From the NCBI GenBank assembly GCA_030639555.1, contig DAOWCM010000026.1:1-13294 (forward strand): DNA of 13,294 bases. The letters are read 5' to 3'. The stretch comes from Candidatus Eiseniibacteriota bacterium. GTDB taxonomy: Bacteria > Joyebacterota > Joyebacteria > Joyebacterales > Joyebacteraceae. This document shows positions 5,658 through 13,086 of the stretch, piece by piece (the first letter of the stretch is position 1; each line of letters starts with the position of its first letter). Made by a program: the position numbers and the translations under genes. The notes beneath the pieces were generated by a model, which was not told the origin of the DNA, ran no database searches, and worked only from the letters and a program-made list of their open reading frames with translations.

Positions 5658-8600
5658 ATGGAACCTGAAGCGCGCACATCAGAGCAGTCGAAGATCACGA
5701 TCAAGCTCGACGGGATCCCCGTTGAGGTGGAGCCGGGCGCGACCATCCTGGCCGCCGCCACGTCGGCGGGAATCAGTATCCCGACGCTCTGTTTCTACGC
5801 GGGTCTCTCTCCCGCCGGCGCCTGCAGAATCTGCATCGTGGAGCTCAAGACGGAGCGTGGGAGCCAGCTCGTTCCGGCCTGTCACTACGCCATCGAGGAG
5901 CCGGCGATCATATCGACCTGCTCGGAGCGCGTCCTCGCCTCGAGGCGGATGACGATCGAGCTTCTGCTGGCACGGTGCCCCGATGCCCCGGCGCTTCGGG
6001 AGTTGGCGGCGGAGTACGGCGTGGACTCCGTGCGTCTGCCGTCGGACGATGATGATTGCATCCTCTGCGGGCTCTGCGTCCGGACGTGCCAGGAGCTGAT
6101 GAACGTCGAAGCCCTGAGCATGATCGGTCGCGGCTGGAACCGTCGTGTCGCTCCTCCTTACGACAGGAACTCCCCGGTCTGCATCAGCTGCGGGGCGTGC
6201 GCGTTCGTGTGCCCCACGGGTCGGATCAAGATCAAGGACATCTACGCCGGGGCGGTGCAGGACAACCTGTCGGCGTACGACGAGAGACTCGTGCCGGTGG
6301 GGAACATCCAGCTCTCGTATCCTCAGCAGATTCCCAAGATCCCCGTCATTGATCGGGAAAACTGCCTCCACTTCCTCACAGGAGCGTGTGGCGCGTGCGA
6401 GAAGGTCTGCACGGTTGGAGCGATCGACTACGAGCAGGAGGACCGCAAGGAGGAGCTGAACGTGGGCGCGGTCATCGTCACGCCCGGGTTCGCCCACTAC
6501 GACGCGAAGCAGAAGGGAGCGCTCGGCTTCGGCAGGTACGCCAACGTCATGACGAATCTGCAGTTCGAGCGTGTCCTGAACGCGTCGGGCCCGTGCGGCG
6601 GCGAGGTCCGGCGCCCGTCGGACGGCGCGCATCCGAGGAAGATAGCGTTCCTCCAGTGCGTAGGCTCCCGTGATACGAACGAGGAGGGCAAGCCGTACTG
6701 CTCCTCGATTTGCTGCATGGCGTCCATCAAGGAGGCGGTGATCGCTCGGGAGCACGACTCGAACGTAGAGCCGACGATCTTCTACATAGACATCAGAACC
6801 CAGGGCAAGGAGTTCGAGCGCTACTTCGAGGACGCGCGCGACAAGCACGGCATCACGTTCAGGCGAAGCAACGTCGCGAAGATCTACGAGAGACCCGACA
6901 CCAAGAACCTGGTCCTCAAGTACATCGACGAGGAGACGGAGGAGATCACCGAGGAGGAGTTCGACCTCGTGGTCCTCGCCGCGGGGCTCGTGCCGCACCC
7001 GAACAACGAGGCGTTGTCTGAGAGCCTGGACATCCGCTTGAACGAGCACGGCTTCTGTGAGGGGCACACTCATCAGGTGCCCACGAGCGAGGCCACCGGG
7101 GTCTTCACCGGCGGCGGGACGACCGAGCCGCACGACATCCCCGAGACCGTGGTCGAGGGCAGCTGTGCGGCCGCGGGCGCCGCGAGGCTCCTGGCCGACG
7201 TCCGCGGCACGATGAGTCGCAAGAAGAAGTACCCAAAGCAGATCGATGTATCGAAGCTGCTGCCTCGCATCGGGACGTTCATCTGCCGGTGCGGGATAAA
7301 CATCGCGGGCACGGTGAACGTTCCCGAGGTCGTCGCCTACGCCGCTACGCTGCCCGGGGTGGTCTACTCGGGGGAGTTTGTCTATTCCTGTTCGCAGGAC
7401 TCCCTCGAGATAATGAAGGAGAAGATCAAGGAGCACGAGCTGAACCGGGTCGTCGTCGCGTCCTGCACACCCAGGACGCACGAGTACCTCTTCGCGGAGA
7501 CCATCCGCGAGACGGGCCTCAACCGCTACTACTTCGAGCTGGCCTCGATCCGCGAGCACTGCTCGTGGGTCCACATGCAACAGCCCGAGGAGGCGACGAA
7601 GAAGGCCCTGGAACTCGTGGAGATGATGGTCAACAAGATCCGCGGCGCCAGACCGGTCTCGCTGGAGTACTCCCCCGTCGTGCACCGCGGCCTCGTCATC
7701 GGCGGAGGAGTCAGCGGAATGAACGCCGCTCTGAGCCTCGCCGAGCAGGGGTTCGAGTGCGACCTCGTGGAGAAGGACAAGCAGCTCGGCGGAAACTACC
7801 GCCGGCACCGGCTGCCCGTGTCCGAGCTCTACTCCGAGTCGTATCTCGATGAGCTCGACGCGGCCGTCAGGGGCAATGCCAAGATCAATGTTCACCTGAA
7901 CTCGGAGGTCATTCTCTTCTCCGGTGTGGTCGGCAACTTCTTCGCTGAGATACGGAACAACGAGACCGGGGCTGAGTGCGAGGTCAACTGCGGATCCGCC
8001 GTCGTCGCGACCGGCGGGGTCGAGCGCGAGACGACCGAGTACGGCTACGGCACAGACGACCGGGTCCTTACGCAGCTCGAGCTCGAGGGTAAGCTCGCGG
8101 ACGGGACTGGGGCGCTCGAGGGCGTGCGCAACGTCGTGATGATCCAGTGCGTCGGCTCGCGCGAGGAACCGAACCTCTATTGCAGCAGGGTGTGCTGCAC
8201 GGAGGCCATCCGCAACGCTCTGGAACTCAAGAAGGCGAACCCGGACGTCAACGTCTACATAATCTACCGCGACATCCGAACGTCCGGATTCCGCGAGGAG
8301 CTCTATCGTGAGGCCCGCGATTCCGGCGTGGTCTTCCTGCGCTACGCCGTGGAGCAGAAGCCGGTCGTGGAGGCGCGCCCGGACGGGGTCGGGATTACGG
8401 TGTTCGACCGGATCTCGCGGCGAGACGTCAGGCTGACGTTCGACCTGCTCGTGCTGAGCGTCGGTATCGCCCCGAGGCCGGGGAACGAGGAGCTCAGCAA
8501 GGTACTGCGAGTCCCGGTGACGGGCGACGGGTTCTTCCTGGAGGCTCACGCCAAGATAAGGCCCGTGGACTTCACGTCGGAGGGCCTGCATCTCGCGGGT

Positions 8601-8966
8601 CTCGCGCACTCGCCGCGCTTCACGAGCGAGTGCGTGACACAGAGCCTGGGTGCCTCGGCGCGGGCGGCGACGGTTCTGTCGAGAGACAAAATCGAGTCCA
8701 AGGCGGAGATAGTGGAGGTCAACCTGGCCCGCTGCTCCGGGTGCGCTCTGTGCGTCTCCTCGTGTCCGTACGAGGCAAGACGGATCGACGAGGAGACGGG
8801 CAAGGCTCTGGTGGAGAACGTTCTCTGTCAGGGATGCGGAGCGTGTGCCGGGATCTGCCCGAACAAGGCCACTGTCCAGCACCTCTACAGACAGACACAG
8901 ATCATGCACATGTTGGAGCCCGTGGGAGAGGCCGCCATGATCGTCGAAGAGAAGACGAGCTCCTGA
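5658..8966 (+). CDS. hdrA: NuoG-like ferredoxin domain fused to HdrA C-terminal part and a second HdrA module
   Basis: This is a 1102-residue, three-part protein. Residues 12-190 are NuoG/HydA-like: a [2Fe-2S] site (C45, C56, C59, C75) and two [4Fe-4S] motifs (C134/C137/C140/C144 and C175/C178/C181/C185). The His-Cys3 cluster motif of NuoG is not recognisable around 97-120. Residues about 205-520 match HdrA from the second half of its inserted ferredoxin (C236, C244, C247, C251) through LQCVGSR (332-338) and YCSSICC (347-353) to the GVFTGGG end of the flavin domain (481-487), without the GxGxxG start. Residues about 535-1080 form another HdrA module: FICRCG (541-546), CTPRTH (603-608), FAD-binding IGGGVSGM (681-688), QCVGSRE (830-836), YCSRVCC (841-847), and a terminal ferredoxin (C1026-C1036 and C1057-C1067). 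It probably acts as the flavin-based electron hub. ATG 5658 or the adjacent GTG 5655 is the start; no strong Shine-Dalgarno site is visible. Confidence 0.92.
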   Translation: MEPEARTSEQSKITIKLDGIPVEVEPGATILAAATSAGISIPTLCFYAGLSPAGACRICIVELKTERGSQLVPACHYAIEEPAIISTCSERVLASRRMTIELLLARCPDAPALRELAAEYGVDSVRLPSDDDDCILCGLCVRTCQELMNVEALSMIGRGWNRRVAPPYDRNSPVCISCGACAFVCPTGRIKIKDIYAGAVQDNLSAYDERLVPVGNIQLSYPQQIPKIPVIDRENCLHFLTGACGACEKVCTVGAIDYEQEDRKEELNVGAVIVTPGFAHYDAKQKGALGFGRYANVMTNLQFERVLNASGPCGGEVRRPSDGAHPRKIAFLQCVGSRDTNEEGKPYCSSICCMASIKEAVIAREHDSNVEPTIFYIDIRTQGKEFERYFEDARDKHGITFRRSNVAKIYERPDTKNLVLKYIDEETEEITEEEFDLVVLAAGLVPHPNNEALSESLDIRLNEHGFCEGHTHQVPTSEATGVFTGGGTTEPHDIPETVVEGSCAAAGAARLLADVRGTMSRKKKYPKQIDVSKLLPRIGTFICRCGINIAGTVNVPEVVAYAATLPGVVYSGEFVYSCSQDSLEIMKEKIKEHELNRVVVASCTPRTHEYLFAETIRETGLNRYYFELASIREHCSWVHMQQPEEATKKALELVEMMVNKIRGARPVSLEYSPVVHRGLVIGGGVSGMNAALSLAEQGFECDLVEKDKQLGGNYRRHRLPVSELYSESYLDELDAAVRGNAKINVHLNSEVILFSGVVGNFFAEIRNNETGAECEVNCGSAVVATGGVERETTEYGYGTDDRVLTQLELEGKLADGTGALEGVRNVVMIQCVGSREEPNLYCSRVCCTEAIRNALELKKANPDVNVYIIYRDIRTSGFREELYREARDSGVVFLRYAVEQKPVVEARPDGVGITVFDRISRRDVRLTFDLLVLSVGIAPRPGNEELSKVLRVPVTGDGFFLEAHAKIRPVDFTSEGLHLAGLAHSPRFTSECVTQSLGASARAATVLSRDKIESKAEIVEVNLARCSGCALCVSSCPYEARRIDEETGKALVENVLCQGCGACAGICPNKATVQHLYRQTQIMHMLEPVGEAAMIVEEKTSS

Positions 8967-9016
8967 TCGAGCCCTCCCCCACGCCGCCGGCGCGACCCAA
9001 GGGGTCCGCCAAGCGG

Positions 9017-9023
9017 AAAGGAG
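9017..9023 (+). promoter_or_regulatory. Ribosome-binding site fixing the mvhD start
   Basis: AAAGGAG sits 5 bases before GTG 9029. The same frame stays open far upstream, inside the preceding gene, so this site decides the start. The MvhD homology begins about 20 codons later. Confidence 0.7.
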
Positions 9024-9028
9024 ATACG

Positions 9029-9496
9029 GTGAAGACAACATCCGAGGCCGTGGAAACGACCCGGGACAAGGGAACGGGCGAGTTCGAGCCGCGGCTCCTG
9101 GCGTTCGTCTGCAACTGGTGCACCTACGCCGCGGCAGATCTTGCTGGGACATCGAGGATCCAGTATCCGCCGAACATCAAGCTCGTCCGACTGATGTGCA
9201 GCGGCGCCGTGGACCCGGTCTACGTACTCCGCGCCCTGATGGGCGGGTTCGACGGCGTGCTGATCGGCGGATGCCGCCCGGGCGACTGTCACTACCAGTC
9301 GGGCAACTACAAGGCGCGACGCCGAATCACGGTTCTTCAAGAGATTCTCAAGAACATGGGGTTCGATGAGGACAGGGTGTGGCTCAGGTGGATCTCGGCC
9401 AGCGAGGGCAGCCAGTTCGCGTCGACGGTCAGCGAGATGGTCGAGCACCTCCGGAGCAAGGGTCCGAGCGTTCTCACACGGAACTGGGACAAGTAA
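9029..9496 (+). CDS. mvhD: MvhD/FlpD-family [2Fe-2S] electron-transfer subunit
   Basis: This 155-residue protein is of the usual length for MvhD. The diagnostic cysteine pattern is complete: FVC28NWC31TYAAADLAG, MC57SGAVDP, and GGC82RPGDC87HYQSGN. In methanogens MvhD passes electrons from the hydrogenase MvhAG to HdrA, and FlpD/FlxD/FloxD relatives do the same for formate dehydrogenase or NAD(P)H flavoproteins. No hydrogenase or formate dehydrogenase large subunit is present here, so the partner in this operon is most likely the NuoEF-like module, or the FrhB/FdhB-like protein encoded 6 bases downstream. The first 20 residues are a charged, poorly conserved tail. The GTG start is supported by AAAGGAG. 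The protein is soluble, with no signal peptide. Confidence 0.93.
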   Translation: MKTTSEAVETTRDKGTGEFEPRLLAFVCNWCTYAAADLAGTSRIQYPPNIKLVRLMCSGAVDPVYVLRALMGGFDGVLIGGCRPGDCHYQSGNYKARRRITVLQEILKNMGFDEDRVWLRWISASEGSQFASTVSEMVEHLRSKGPSVLTRNWDK

Positions 9497-9502
9497 GAAC
9501 TC

Positions 9503-10621
9503 ATGGAAAAGAGACTGAGACTCGACACTAGCAAGGACGGGATGGAGAAGGCGGTCGCCCGGTTCGCCGGCTCGCTTCTGGCATCGGACGAGATCGACCT
9601 TATCTTCCTCGGACAGTATGACGAGCAGGGAGAGGCCGTGTACGGGACCCTCGCGAGCAACCTGGACCTGGCGGTCCCCGCACCGCTCATGCCCTATCTT
9701 AACGGCAACAAGGGCCGCGAGGCGGGCCTGGCCGCACCGAGGCGGAGAAGCCTCAAGACGGCGGTCTTCCTGAGACCGTGCGAGGCCAGGGCCTTCATCG
9801 AGCTCTCCAAGCTCAAGCAGGCGGACCGGGACAGCGTACTGCTGGTCACGTGCGACTGCCCGGGAACGCTGAGCCTGGACGACTACAAGCGCTACAGAGA
9901 GAAGTACTCCGACGCGAGAGAAGGTGTGGACGCGTTCTACGCGCCCTTCAGGCAGGGAGACCGCCTCGAGGGGTTTGACGTCCGCGAGTGCTGCACCGGC
10001 TGTGACTCTCTCGCGCATCCCAACAGCGACATCCGGCTGCTCGTTGTCGGCGTTCAGGACGGAGAGATGATCGTCGAGCCGGGCTCCGAGCTCGGCGAGC
10101 AGATGCTCGCCGCACTCGAGGCGAACGAGCCCGGGCCGGTCGATGAGAGCACTAGGCGTCAGTTCGCCGAAGAGCAGAGCGAGACGCGCGCCGCGCTGGA
10201 CACGCAGTGGGACGAGGGGGTCAACTCCGTGGAGGACCTCGTCTCCGCGCTGCAGTACTGCCGCAGGTGCTACAACTGCCGTGCCGAGTGTCCGATCTGC
10301 TACTGCCGTGAGTGCATCTTCCAAACGGCTACGTTCGAGGTGATCCCCGATGCCTTCGGCAAGCGCGCCGAGCAGTTCGGCGTCATCAAGATGCCGCCTG
10401 ACACGCTCGTGTTCCACCTGACCAGGCTGAACCACATGGTGACTTCGTGCGTCGCGTGTGGCCAGTGCACGGAGGCCTGTCCGCAGGGGATCCCCGTCGG
10501 ACGGCTGTTCACGGCCGTCGGCGACAAGGTGCAGGGAGTGTTCGACTACAGCGCCGGCATGGACCCGGCGGAAGAGCTGCCCCAGACGGTCTTCAGAGAG
10601 GACGAGTTGGAGCCGCGTTGA
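9503..10621 (+). CDS. FrhB/FdhB-type (F420 hydrogenase/dehydrogenase beta-like) iron-sulfur protein
   Basis: This is a 372-residue soluble protein. Residues about 1-200 resemble the FrhB/FdhB beta-subunit family, most clearly FLRPCEARAFIELSKLKQ (89-106), with cysteines C93, C117, C119, C163, C164 and C167 available as ligands. Residues about 250-330 are a two-cluster ferredoxin domain. The first part is cysteine-dense (C253, C256, C259, C263, with C266, C268, C271 close by); the second is C316/C319/C322/C326. In characterised relatives the subunit binds FAD and a [4Fe-4S] cluster and reacts with coenzyme F420. Relatives also occur in organisms without F420, where the partner may be ferredoxin or NAD(P)H. 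Nothing in the window shows that F420 is made. It follows mvhD by 6 bases and precedes the fumarate reductase-like pair, consistent with an electron branch point. Family assignment is good; substrate is open. Confidence 0.83.
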   Translation: MEKRLRLDTSKDGMEKAVARFAGSLLASDEIDLIFLGQYDEQGEAVYGTLASNLDLAVPAPLMPYLNGNKGREAGLAAPRRRSLKTAVFLRPCEARAFIELSKLKQADRDSVLLVTCDCPGTLSLDDYKRYREKYSDAREGVDAFYAPFRQGDRLEGFDVRECCTGCDSLAHPNSDIRLLVVGVQDGEMIVEPGSELGEQMLAALEANEPGPVDESTRRQFAEEQSETRAALDTQWDEGVNSVEDLVSALQYCRRCYNCRAECPICYCRECIFQTATFEVIPDAFGKRAEQFGVIKMPPDTLVFHLTRLNHMVTSCVACGQCTEACPQGIPVGRLFTAVGDKVQGVFDYSAGMDPAEELPQTVFREDELEPR

Positions 10622-10662
10622 GCGCCGCGTTGGGCGAGCGGCCGGAAAGCGAGAGATCCGCT

Positions 10663-11409
10663 ATGACGCCTGAACAGCCTGAAGGCAAGAAGAACACGAC
10701 GGCGAACGAGCAGGCGGACGCCGGGAACGCCTCCGGCAATCGTGAGATGATCAGCATCTACATCATGGGCAAGGAATACGGCGTGCCCTCCGCTCTGACC
10801 ATCATGAAGGCCACCGAGTACGCCGGCTACCGCTTCGTCCGCGGGTGCGGCTGCCGCGGAGGTGTGTGCGGCGCCTGCGCCACGGTCTACCGGACAGGCA
10901 ACGACTACAGAATCAAGGTGGGGCTCGCCTGCCAGACGGTGATCGAGCCGGGGATGCACATCGCTCAGATCCCGTTCTATCCGGCCAACAAGGCAATCTA
11001 CGACATCGAGAAGCTCGAGCCCACCGCCGAGGAGATCCTGGGGCTCTACCCGGAGATAGCCAGATGCCTCTGTTGCGAGGTCTGTACGCGGGCGTGTCCG
11101 CAGGATCTCGAGGTGATGTACTTCATGCAGGCGGCCCTGCGCGGCGACTGCAAGGAGGTCGCCAGGCTATCGTTCGAGTGCATCATGTGCGGCCTGTGCG
11201 TGTCGCGCTGCCCCGCGGAACTCATGCACTACAACGCGGCCATCCTGTGCAGGAGGCTGCACGCCAGGCACGAGATGAGGAAGGCGGAGCACGTCGCTAA
11301 TCGAGTGCGGGAGGTCGAGGAGGGCAAGTTTGACAAGGAGCTGAGCGACCTGGTCGCCATGAGCAAGGAGCAGCTCGTGAAGGCCTACGAGGCGCGAGAC
11401 ATCGAATGA
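10663..11409 (+). CDS. Fumarate reductase/succinate dehydrogenase-type iron-sulfur subunit (TfrB N-terminal-like)
   Basis: This 248-residue protein has three clusters in FrdB/SdhB order. A plant-type [2Fe-2S] site (C64-x4-C69-x2-C72-x17-C90, with extra C62) is followed by two ferredoxin motifs, C135/C138/C141/C145 and C173/C176/C179/C183. Classical SdhB/FrdB has a [3Fe-4S] site as third cluster; here the motif looks like a full four-cysteine [4Fe-4S] site. The HdrB-like CCG domain found at the end of methanogen TfrB is absent, but hdrC begins after the flavoprotein gene, so the TfrB functions appear spread over separate genes. Residues 1-28 are polar, low-complexity and probably disordered; core homology begins near residue 29, and ATG 10747 is an alternative start. 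The purine-rich GGAAAGCGAGAG (10644-10655) precedes ATG 10663. It would pass electrons to or from the flavoprotein encoded 18 bases downstream. No membrane anchor is seen. Confidence 0.87.
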   Translation: MTPEQPEGKKNTTANEQADAGNASGNREMISIYIMGKEYGVPSALTIMKATEYAGYRFVRGCGCRGGVCGACATVYRTGNDYRIKVGLACQTVIEPGMHIAQIPFYPANKAIYDIEKLEPTAEEILGLYPEIARCLCCEVCTRACPQDLEVMYFMQAALRGDCKEVARLSFECIMCGLCVSRCPAELMHYNAAILCRRLHARHEMRKAEHVANRVREVEEGKFDKELSDLVAMSKEQLVKAYEARDIE

Positions 11410-11427
11410 ACCTAAGGAGAGGATAGC

Positions 11428-13056
11428 GTGGCGTACTCGAAGGAGATGATGGAGTCGATCAAGAAGGTCGAGGCGACGCGCCCCGAGAGGGTCGCGCAGG
11501 CCAGGGAGGGAAAGCACTTCCCCCGCCTCTCTCAGGAAGAGATCGGCAAGATCCTCAAGGGGTACCATCCTGATCACAGGGAGGGCACCAAGCGCGAGTT
11601 GACGGTTGGCGCAAGCAAGGGCGAGGTGGTGACGAACGAGCTGGCCGACCTCATCGAGGCCCGCCCAGTGATCAGTCCCGAGGACGTCGATCTCGACCAG
11701 GTGGACCTGGAGACGGACATTCTGATACTGGGCGCCGGAGGCGGCGGGTGCGGCGCGGCGCTGGCGGCGGCAGAGGAGGGAGTCGGGGTCGTCCTCGCGA
11801 CGAAGCTGCGACTGGGCGACGCCAACACGATGATGGCCGAGGGCGGAATCCAGGCAGGAGACAAAGAGAACGACTCGCCCGCCATCCACTACCTGGACGT
11901 GATGGGCGGCGGCCATTTCACCAATTACCCTGAGCTCGCGCGCGCTCTGGTTCACGACGCGCCGTCGATCATCCAGTGGCTGGAGAACCTCGGCGTGCTG
12001 TTCGACAAGGACGAAGACGGCGCGATGCAGACGCTGCACGGCGGAGGAACGTGCCGGAAGCGCATGCACTCCGCGGGCGACATGACGGGTGCGGAGATCA
12101 TGAGAACTCTTCGGGACGAGGTGAAGAACCATCCTGACGAGATTCGCACTCTGGAGTTCACCACTGCGGTCGAGCTTATTCTGGACGACGCCGGAAGAGT
12201 AGTGGGTGCGGTCCTCCAGAACATGGAGACCGGGAGGCTCCTGGTCGCCCGGGCAAAGATCGTGATCATCGCCACCGGAGGCAGCGGCCGGCTACACATC
12301 CAGGGATTCCCGACGACGAACCACTACGGCGCCACGGCGGACGGGATCGTCATTGCCTACCGCGCCGGCGCATCGCTCTGCTTCCTGGACGCCACCCAGT
12401 TCCACCCGACGGGCGCGGCCTTCCCGGAGCAGAACGTCGGGCTCCTGATAACCGAGAAGGTCCGCGGGGCCGGAGCTCAGATCGTCAACGTCGACGGCGA
12501 GCAGTTCATCTATCCGCTCGAGACGCGTGACGTGGAATCCTCGGCCATCATCAGGGAGTGCGAGGAACGCGGGAATGGAGTGGTGACCCCGACGGGCCGA
12601 AAGGGATGCTGGCTGGACTCCCCCATGGTCGAACTCCTCAAGGGTGAGGGGACCATGCAGAGGGACTTCCCGGCGAAGTTCAGGCAGTTCATGCGACACG
12701 GCATCGACATCAGCGAGCTTCCGGTGCTCATCTACCCGACCCTGCACTACCAGAACGGCGGCATCACGATAGGCCCGGACGCCGAATCCGAGATCGCGAA
12801 CCTCTATCTCGCTGGAGAGGTGGTGGGCGGGATCCACGGCCGCAACCGGCTCATGGGCAACTCGCTTCTCGACATTCTCGTCTTCGGACGCCGCGCTGGA
12901 CGGAACGCGGCCCGGAAGAGCAGAGAGGCAAAGACGGGGAAGCCGACTCTGGAGCACGTGGACAGGTTCGTGAAGGAGCTCGTGGCGGCGGGGATCGAAT
13001 CGGAGATCACCTCCCCCATGATCCTGCCGGACTACACCGGTGGCAAGCTCGGGTAG
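11428..13056 (+). CDS. Soluble fumarate reductase/succinate dehydrogenase-like flavoprotein (TfrA-like)
   Basis: This is a 542-residue FAD-dependent enzyme of the FrdA/SdhA/NadB superfamily. The FAD motif GAGGGG is at 102-107. Residues matching the E. coli FrdA catalytic set are present: H326 (FHPTG), R346 (EKVRGAG), H440 (TLHYQNGG) and R474 (GRNRLMGN). Fumarate/succinate interconversion is therefore credible. In the segment D131-A-N133-T-M-M-A-E-G-G, Asn133 stands where covalently flavinylated FrdA/SdhA has its FAD-linking His, so FAD is probably non-covalent, as in L-aspartate oxidase and probably TfrA-type enzymes. About 95 residues precede the FAD fold, and the usual C-terminal helical domain is mostly lacking. 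The GTG start has AAGGAGAGG (11414-11422) 5 bases upstream. Neighbours on both sides (SdhB-like and HdrC) point to a soluble thiol:fumarate reductase-like unit. Another dicarboxylate or enoate substrate is possible. Confidence 0.9.
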   Translation: MAYSKEMMESIKKVEATRPERVAQAREGKHFPRLSQEEIGKILKGYHPDHREGTKRELTVGASKGEVVTNELADLIEARPVISPEDVDLDQVDLETDILILGAGGGGCGAALAAAEEGVGVVLATKLRLGDANTMMAEGGIQAGDKENDSPAIHYLDVMGGGHFTNYPELARALVHDAPSIIQWLENLGVLFDKDEDGAMQTLHGGGTCRKRMHSAGDMTGAEIMRTLRDEVKNHPDEIRTLEFTTAVELILDDAGRVVGAVLQNMETGRLLVARAKIVIIATGGSGRLHIQGFPTTNHYGATADGIVIAYRAGASLCFLDATQFHPTGAAFPEQNVGLLITEKVRGAGAQIVNVDGEQFIYPLETRDVESSAIIRECEERGNGVVTPTGRKGCWLDSPMVELLKGEGTMQRDFPAKFRQFMRHGIDISELPVLIYPTLHYQNGGITIGPDAESEIANLYLAGEVVGGIHGRNRLMGNSLLDILVFGRRAGRNAARKSREAKTGKPTLEHVDRFVKELVAAGIESEITSPMILPDYTGGKLG

Positions 13057-13086
13057 CCCGGGCATCTCCCAGCGAGGGAGCAACGA

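Noticed and set aside
8967..9028. Possible terminator between the large HdrA fusion and mvhD
   Set aside because: The 62-base gap is GC-rich but has no clean stem followed by a T-run; genes on both sides belong to the same functional set.
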